Source: Bacillota bacterium (lineage in GTDB: Bacteria > Bacillota > Sulfobacillia > RBS10-35). Taken from it: a stretch of 15,843 nt of DNA. Location of the stretch: NCBI GenBank assembly GCA_029960865.1, contig JASBVX010000007.1, positions 1 through 15,843 of the forward strand, read 5' to 3'. Of the stretch, positions 12,877 through 15,843 are shown one piece after another (within the stretch, counting starts at the first letter, position 1; each line of letters begins with the position of its first letter). The notes beneath the pieces were generated by a model. The model was given only the letters and a program-made list of their open reading frames with translations, was not told the DNA's origin and did not search any database. The position numbers were made by a program, and so were the translations under genes.

Positions 12877-13906
12877 TCAGGGGGCTTCCCGGCGCATCAT
12901 GGACCAAAAGGCTTGATCCTCGTAACCCAAACGCCAGATGGCCACCCCCAAGAGGCCCTTTTCCCGGGCCAAGGCCACCTTGCGCTGGGCCGAAAGCTCG
13001 TCTTCATACCAGACGACCCAGTCCCTTCCCCCTTGCGTGTAGCTGAAATGGGGGCTCTCATCCCGGTCCCGGGAGGGGGAGGGTTGCAGCTCTTTGGCCT
13101 TCTTCATGGGAAGATCTTCCCCTTGGCCCTGGCTCCATCGGTAACCGTAGGTGGCCACGCCGAGGTAGATCTTCTCCGGCGGTACTCCCTTTTGCAGCGC
13201 ATAATCCAGCCGGCCCTCCACCCAACCCAAAGAGGCCACCGGCCCCGGAGAGCTGGCCCTCCCGTGCTGGTCGTAGGTCATGAGGATGAGGCTGTCGGCT
13301 GCCTGGGCCAGGGAAGGGTAATCATAGGGAGAAGACTTTTCGATCCAGAACGCCGGGATCCGCCACCCCCAGCTTCTTCCCCCGGCTGTGGAGGGCCCTG
13401 GCCAGAAGCTCCGTGAACTGGGTCAGGGCCTCCCTGGAGGCAGGCTCCAGGAGCTCAAAATCCAAGATGAGCCCCAGGACCAGGTCACCCCCTTCCTCCA
13501 CCTTTTGCAGCAACGATGCCACCGCCCGCTCCTGGCGCTCCGGGTGCAAAAGGACTGAATCTTTGCCCTTCTTGTTGGTCACCAGAGGCATAAGGGGAAT
13601 CCTCTCCTGCCGCACCGTCTCCCACACCAACGGGGTGCTGCGGTCCTCCACCTCCCCGTCGGGGGCCACCCGGTACCAGTGGGGAGAGAGGGCCGTCACG
13701 CGATCCTTTTCCGCCACCAGAAGGGATAAATCGCCCCGGACGTCAGGGGAGCCCTCTTCGTCGTAGAAAACGATCACCTGCAACGAGCCATGGGCCCTCC
13801 CCCCATCGCCCCCGGGTGCAGGCATGGGCCGGGGGGCAGGCGCCCACCAAGAGCAGGCGGTGCCGAGGAAAAGAAACAACACCATCACCGCGAAAAACCG
13901 TCGCAT
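12877..13906 (-). pseudogene. Glycoside hydrolase family 18 lipoprotein (YaaH-like), split by a one-base frameshift
   Basis: The two halves of one gene lie in different frames. The first half (13906 to a stop at 13322-13324) has a lipoprotein signal peptide ending in LGTAC (Cys18) and the GH18 active-site strand GLILDFE (E151 catalytic, D149). The second half continues with AFWIEKSSPYDYPSLAQAAD, SLILMTYDQHG, SLGWVEGRLDYAL, YLGVATYGYRW and a WYED...GVAIWRLG ending, typical of YaaH/YdhD-type spore and cell-wall hydrolases acting on N-acetylglucosamine polymers. The total length, 1030 bases, is 343 codons plus one extra base. Removing one base of the GGG at 13355-13357 restores the reading frame. 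AGGAGG sits eight bases before ATG 13906. It may be a true pseudogene, a sequencing error or, less likely, programmed frameshifting. Confidence 0.85.
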
Positions 13907-13934
13907 CAGGCTGGCCTCCTCAACCTGCCGGCCT

Positions 13935-13940
13935 AGTATG
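13935..13940 (-). promoter_or_regulatory. Weak -10 candidate upstream of the GH18 gene
   Basis: CATACT on the minus strand (4 of 6 to TATAAT), with a poor ATGACA-like -35 at a short 15-base spacing. It would give a leader of about 22 bases. The 60-base gap after ftsK shows no clear terminator, so read-through is equally possible. Confidence 0.25.
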
Positions 13941-13966
13941 CGCGGCCAAGAAGCCTGTCATAAAGG

Positions 13967-15843
13967 CTATTTTTTCTGCTCCCCCAGAAGGCGGTCCAGC
14001 TGCTCCGGCGTGATGCGCACCTCGCGGCTGCGGGAACCCTGATGCGGTCCCACGTACCCTCTCCGTTCCATGGCATCCACCAGCCGCCCCGCCCGGGTGA
14101 AGCCCACCCGCAGCCGCCGCTGCAGCATGGACACCGATGCCTGGCGGGTTTCCACCACGATCCGTAGCGCCTCCAGGAAAAGGGGGTCTTCTTCCCCTTC
14201 CTCCTCTTCCCCCGCCTCGCTGCCGGCGGCGATTTCCTGGTGAAACTGGGGCTTTCCCTGGCCCCGCACGAATTCCAGCACCCTCTCCAGCTCCCGCTCC
14301 GAAATGTAGGCTCCCTGGGCCCGCATCGGTTTGCTGGCCCCCATGGGATAAAAGAGCATATCTCCCTTTCCCAGGAGCTTTTCCGCCCCACCGCCATCGA
14401 GAATGGTGCGGGAGTCGGCCTGAGAAGAGACGGCAAACGCGATCCGGGAAGGGATGTTGGCTTTGATCACCCCGGTGATGACGTCCACCGACGGCCTCTG
14501 GGTGGCCAGGACCAGGTGGATCCCGGCAGCCCTCGCCATCTGGGCCAGCCTCTGGATGGAGTCTTCCACCTCCTTGGCCGCCACCAGCATCAGATCGGCC
14601 AGCTCATCGATGACCAGGACGATGAAGGGCAGCTTCTCCCGCTGGCTGCCCGCGGCCCCCTCGTTGTACCGGTGGATATCCCGGGCTCCCGTTTGGGCAA
14701 AGAGCTCGTAGCGCCGCCCCATCTCCGCCAGGAGCCAGCGCAGGGCCCCGGCCGCCTTCTTGGGATCGGTGATGACGGGGGCCAGAAGGTGGGGAATGCC
14801 CTCATACACCGAAAGCTCTACCCGTTTGGGGTCCACCAGCAAAAGTTTTACTTCATCGGGGCGGGCTTTAAAAAGAAGGCTTACCAGGATGGTGTTGAGG
14901 CAAACGCTCTTGCCGCTCCCGGTGGCCCCGGCAATAAGAAGGTGGAGCATCCGTTCCAAGGAATGGACCAGGGGCTGTCCCGCCACATCTTCCCCCAACG
15001 CCAGGGTCAGGCGGGAAGCCGACTGCTGAAAGGCACCCTGTCGGATGATGCTTCCCACCGGCACCGTCCGCACCTCGGCGTTGGGCACCTCGATCCCCAC
15101 TGCCGCCTTCCCCGGAATGGGAGCCACCACCCGCACAGGAGACGCTGCCATGCTGAGGGCGATATCATCGGCCAGGGCCGCGATGCGGCTCACCTTCACC
15201 CCCGCCGCCGGCTGCACCTCAAACCGGGTGACGGCAGGGCCTTCTTCGCTCCCCACCACCTTGGCCTGGATCCCGAAGCTGCGCAGGGTCTTCTCCAGAG
15301 CCCAGGCCCGTTCCCCCCCATCCCCTTTCCCCCTTCGCCTGCGGCCCTCCTGTGCTTCCAGGAGGGAGAGGGGCGGAAGTTGGTAGGGAAGGGAATCCGC
15401 CAGGGAGAGCTGCCCCGATGGAGCCACCGCCACCCCAGGAGGAGCCCCCGGTTTCCACTCCGGCGCCTCCCCATAGGCCTCCCCGGCCGCTCCACCCTCC
15501 TGGGCCTCCCCTTCTTCCGCCAGCTCATGGGAGGGCGGTTCCTCCCCCGCCTCCTGCCCCTCGCCCTGTCCCTCCCCTTCTCCTTCCTCCGTCTCCTGTT
15601 CTTCTTCTGTCACCTCTTCAAAGAAGAATTCCCGCCATGAAGTTGGCGGCCGCATTTTCTTTCGCAGTCGATCGAGGGCCGCCAGCAGGGGCCCTCCCAG
15701 GGGCGCCTGCAGGATCAGGAGGAGGGCCCCTCCCAGCAAGGCACCCACCAGCACATAGGCCCCCGTTTTCCCCAAAAGGTAGGTGAGAGGTGCCCAGAGG
15801 GTGGCTCCCAAAAGGCCGCCTCCCTCGGGCGCCCGCAAAAAGG
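13967..15843 (-). CDS. ftsK: DNA translocase FtsK/SpoIIIE, N-terminus beyond the right edge
   Basis: This membrane-anchored ATPase pumps chromosomal DNA through the division or sporulation septum. About 625 residues are visible, and the frame is still open at 15843, so perhaps 120-170 N-terminal residues with earlier membrane helices are missing. The visible part begins with the last membrane segment (GAYVLVGALLGGALLLIL). A Glu/Gly-rich acidic linker follows, then the motor: Walker A GATGSGKSVCLNT (about 14891-14930), LLLVDPKRVELSVY, Walker B VLVIDELADLM, LATQRPSVDVITGVIKANIP and RTILDGGGAEKLLGKGDMLF. The C-terminal gamma winged helix (ASVSMLQRRLRVGFTRAGRLVDAMERRGYVG) reads the skewed guide sequences. 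The TTG near 15838 is not taken as the start, because family members have more membrane helices upstream. FtsK and SpoIIIE cannot be separated here. Confidence 0.96.
   Translation of the reverse strand, partial: FLRAPEGGGLLGATLWAPLTYLLGKTGAYVLVGALLGGALLLILQAPLGGPLLAALDRLRKKMRPPTSWREFFFEEVTEEEQETEEGEGEGQGEGQEAGEEPPSHELAEEGEAQEGGAAGEAYGEAPEWKPGAPPGVAVAPSGQLSLADSLPYQLPPLSLLEAQEGRRRRGKGDGGERAWALEKTLRSFGIQAKVVGSEEGPAVTRFEVQPAAGVKVSRIAALADDIALSMAASPVRVVAPIPGKAAVGIEVPNAEVRTVPVGSIIRQGAFQQSASRLTLALGEDVAGQPLVHSLERMLHLLIAGATGSGKSVCLNTILVSLLFKARPDEVKLLLVDPKRVELSVYEGIPHLLAPVITDPKKAAGALRWLLAEMGRRYELFAQTGARDIHRYNEGAAGSQREKLPFIVLVIDELADLMLVAAKEVEDSIQRLAQMARAAGIHLVLATQRPSVDVITGVIKANIPSRIAFAVSSQADSRTILDGGGAEKLLGKGDMLFYPMGASKPMRAQGAYISERELERVLEFVRGQGKPQFHQEIAAGSEAGEEEEGEEDPLFLEALRIVVETRQASVSMLQRRLRVGFTRAGRLVDAMERRGYVGPHQGSRSREVRITPEQLDRLLGEQKK

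Noticed and set aside
12877..13281. Second half of the GH18 gene as an independent 134-residue gene
   Set aside because: Its frame is continuous in sense with the first half after one base is removed, it starts in the middle of a GH18 strand (LMTYDQ), and no RBS precedes it.
14240..15640. 466-codon plus-strand open frame
   Set aside because: It is antisense to ftsK, whose motor motifs are intact. The composition (His, Pro, Gly, Arg) is that of a complementary-strand shadow.
1..15843. Mobile elements, CRISPR arrays, tRNA or rRNA genes, toxin-antitoxin or defence systems
   Set aside because: No direct-repeat arrays, transposase or integrase motifs, cloverleaf-like segments or defence-protein motifs were seen. 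The nucleotidyltransferase-like gene has no HEPN-type partner beside it, so I did not call it a MNT/HEPN system.

Overview
This window reads as chromosomal housekeeping DNA from a GC-rich bacterium of the Firmicutes/Clostridia type, possibly thermophilic. The lineage is an inference. It rests on the cmk-plsC-rpsA-der gene order, strong AGGAGG-type ribosome binding sites, frequent TTG start codons (at least five of about seventeen genes), a YaaH-like glycoside hydrolase family 18 protein of the kind common in spore formers, and a SpoIIIE/FtsK translocase. Almost everything is on the minus strand and very tightly packed. I see no tRNA, rRNA, insertion sequence, CRISPR array or prophage. No gene-free stretch exceeds about 160 bases.

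Region by region, in transcription order on the minus strand (right to left). (1) 15843-13967 is the C-terminal part of an FtsK/SpoIIIE DNA translocase, open at the right edge. (2) 13906-12877 is a lipoprotein with a glycoside hydrolase family 18 fold, broken by one extra base near 13355-13357. (3) 12876-11690 is a small plus-strand island: a D-amino-acid aminotransferase (dat) followed by a 103-residue unknown protein whose ribosome binding site lies in a 12-bp perfect hairpin. (4) 11599-4382 is a ten-gene run with overlaps or short gaps: ridA, rluB, nicotinate phosphoribosyltransferase, fixC-like, fixX-like, a nucleotidyltransferase-like protein, a gamma-glutamylcyclotransferase-fold protein, class II fructose-bisphosphate aldolase, GlpX-type fructose-1,6-bisphosphatase, and a small membrane-anchored unknown. 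(5) A promoter with an extended -10 at 4370-4378 appears to start a second operon: cmk, plsC, rpsA, then (past a hairpin) a DUF1614 membrane protein and the GTPase gene der, open at the left edge.

Functional themes. fba and glpX are consecutive gluconeogenic steps and overlap by four bases. fixC and fixX form a flavoprotein/ferredoxin module for passing electrons from electron transfer flavoprotein to quinone, but no ETF subunit genes lie here. ridA and dat are transcribed divergently from about 90 bases that hold two plausible promoters and a shared inverted repeat. This fits RidA removing the reactive enamine/imine products of PLP enzymes. The cmk-der region supplies nucleotide metabolism, phospholipid synthesis and ribosome function/assembly.

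I did not find a clearly new biological system. The items most worth a second look are the single-base frameshift in the GH18 gene, a Cys-to-Ser change at an iron-sulfur ligand position of the FixX-like protein, two hairpins whose 3' arm is the ribosome binding site of the next gene, the ridA/dat inverted repeat, and a nucleotidyltransferase with a damaged metal-binding motif.
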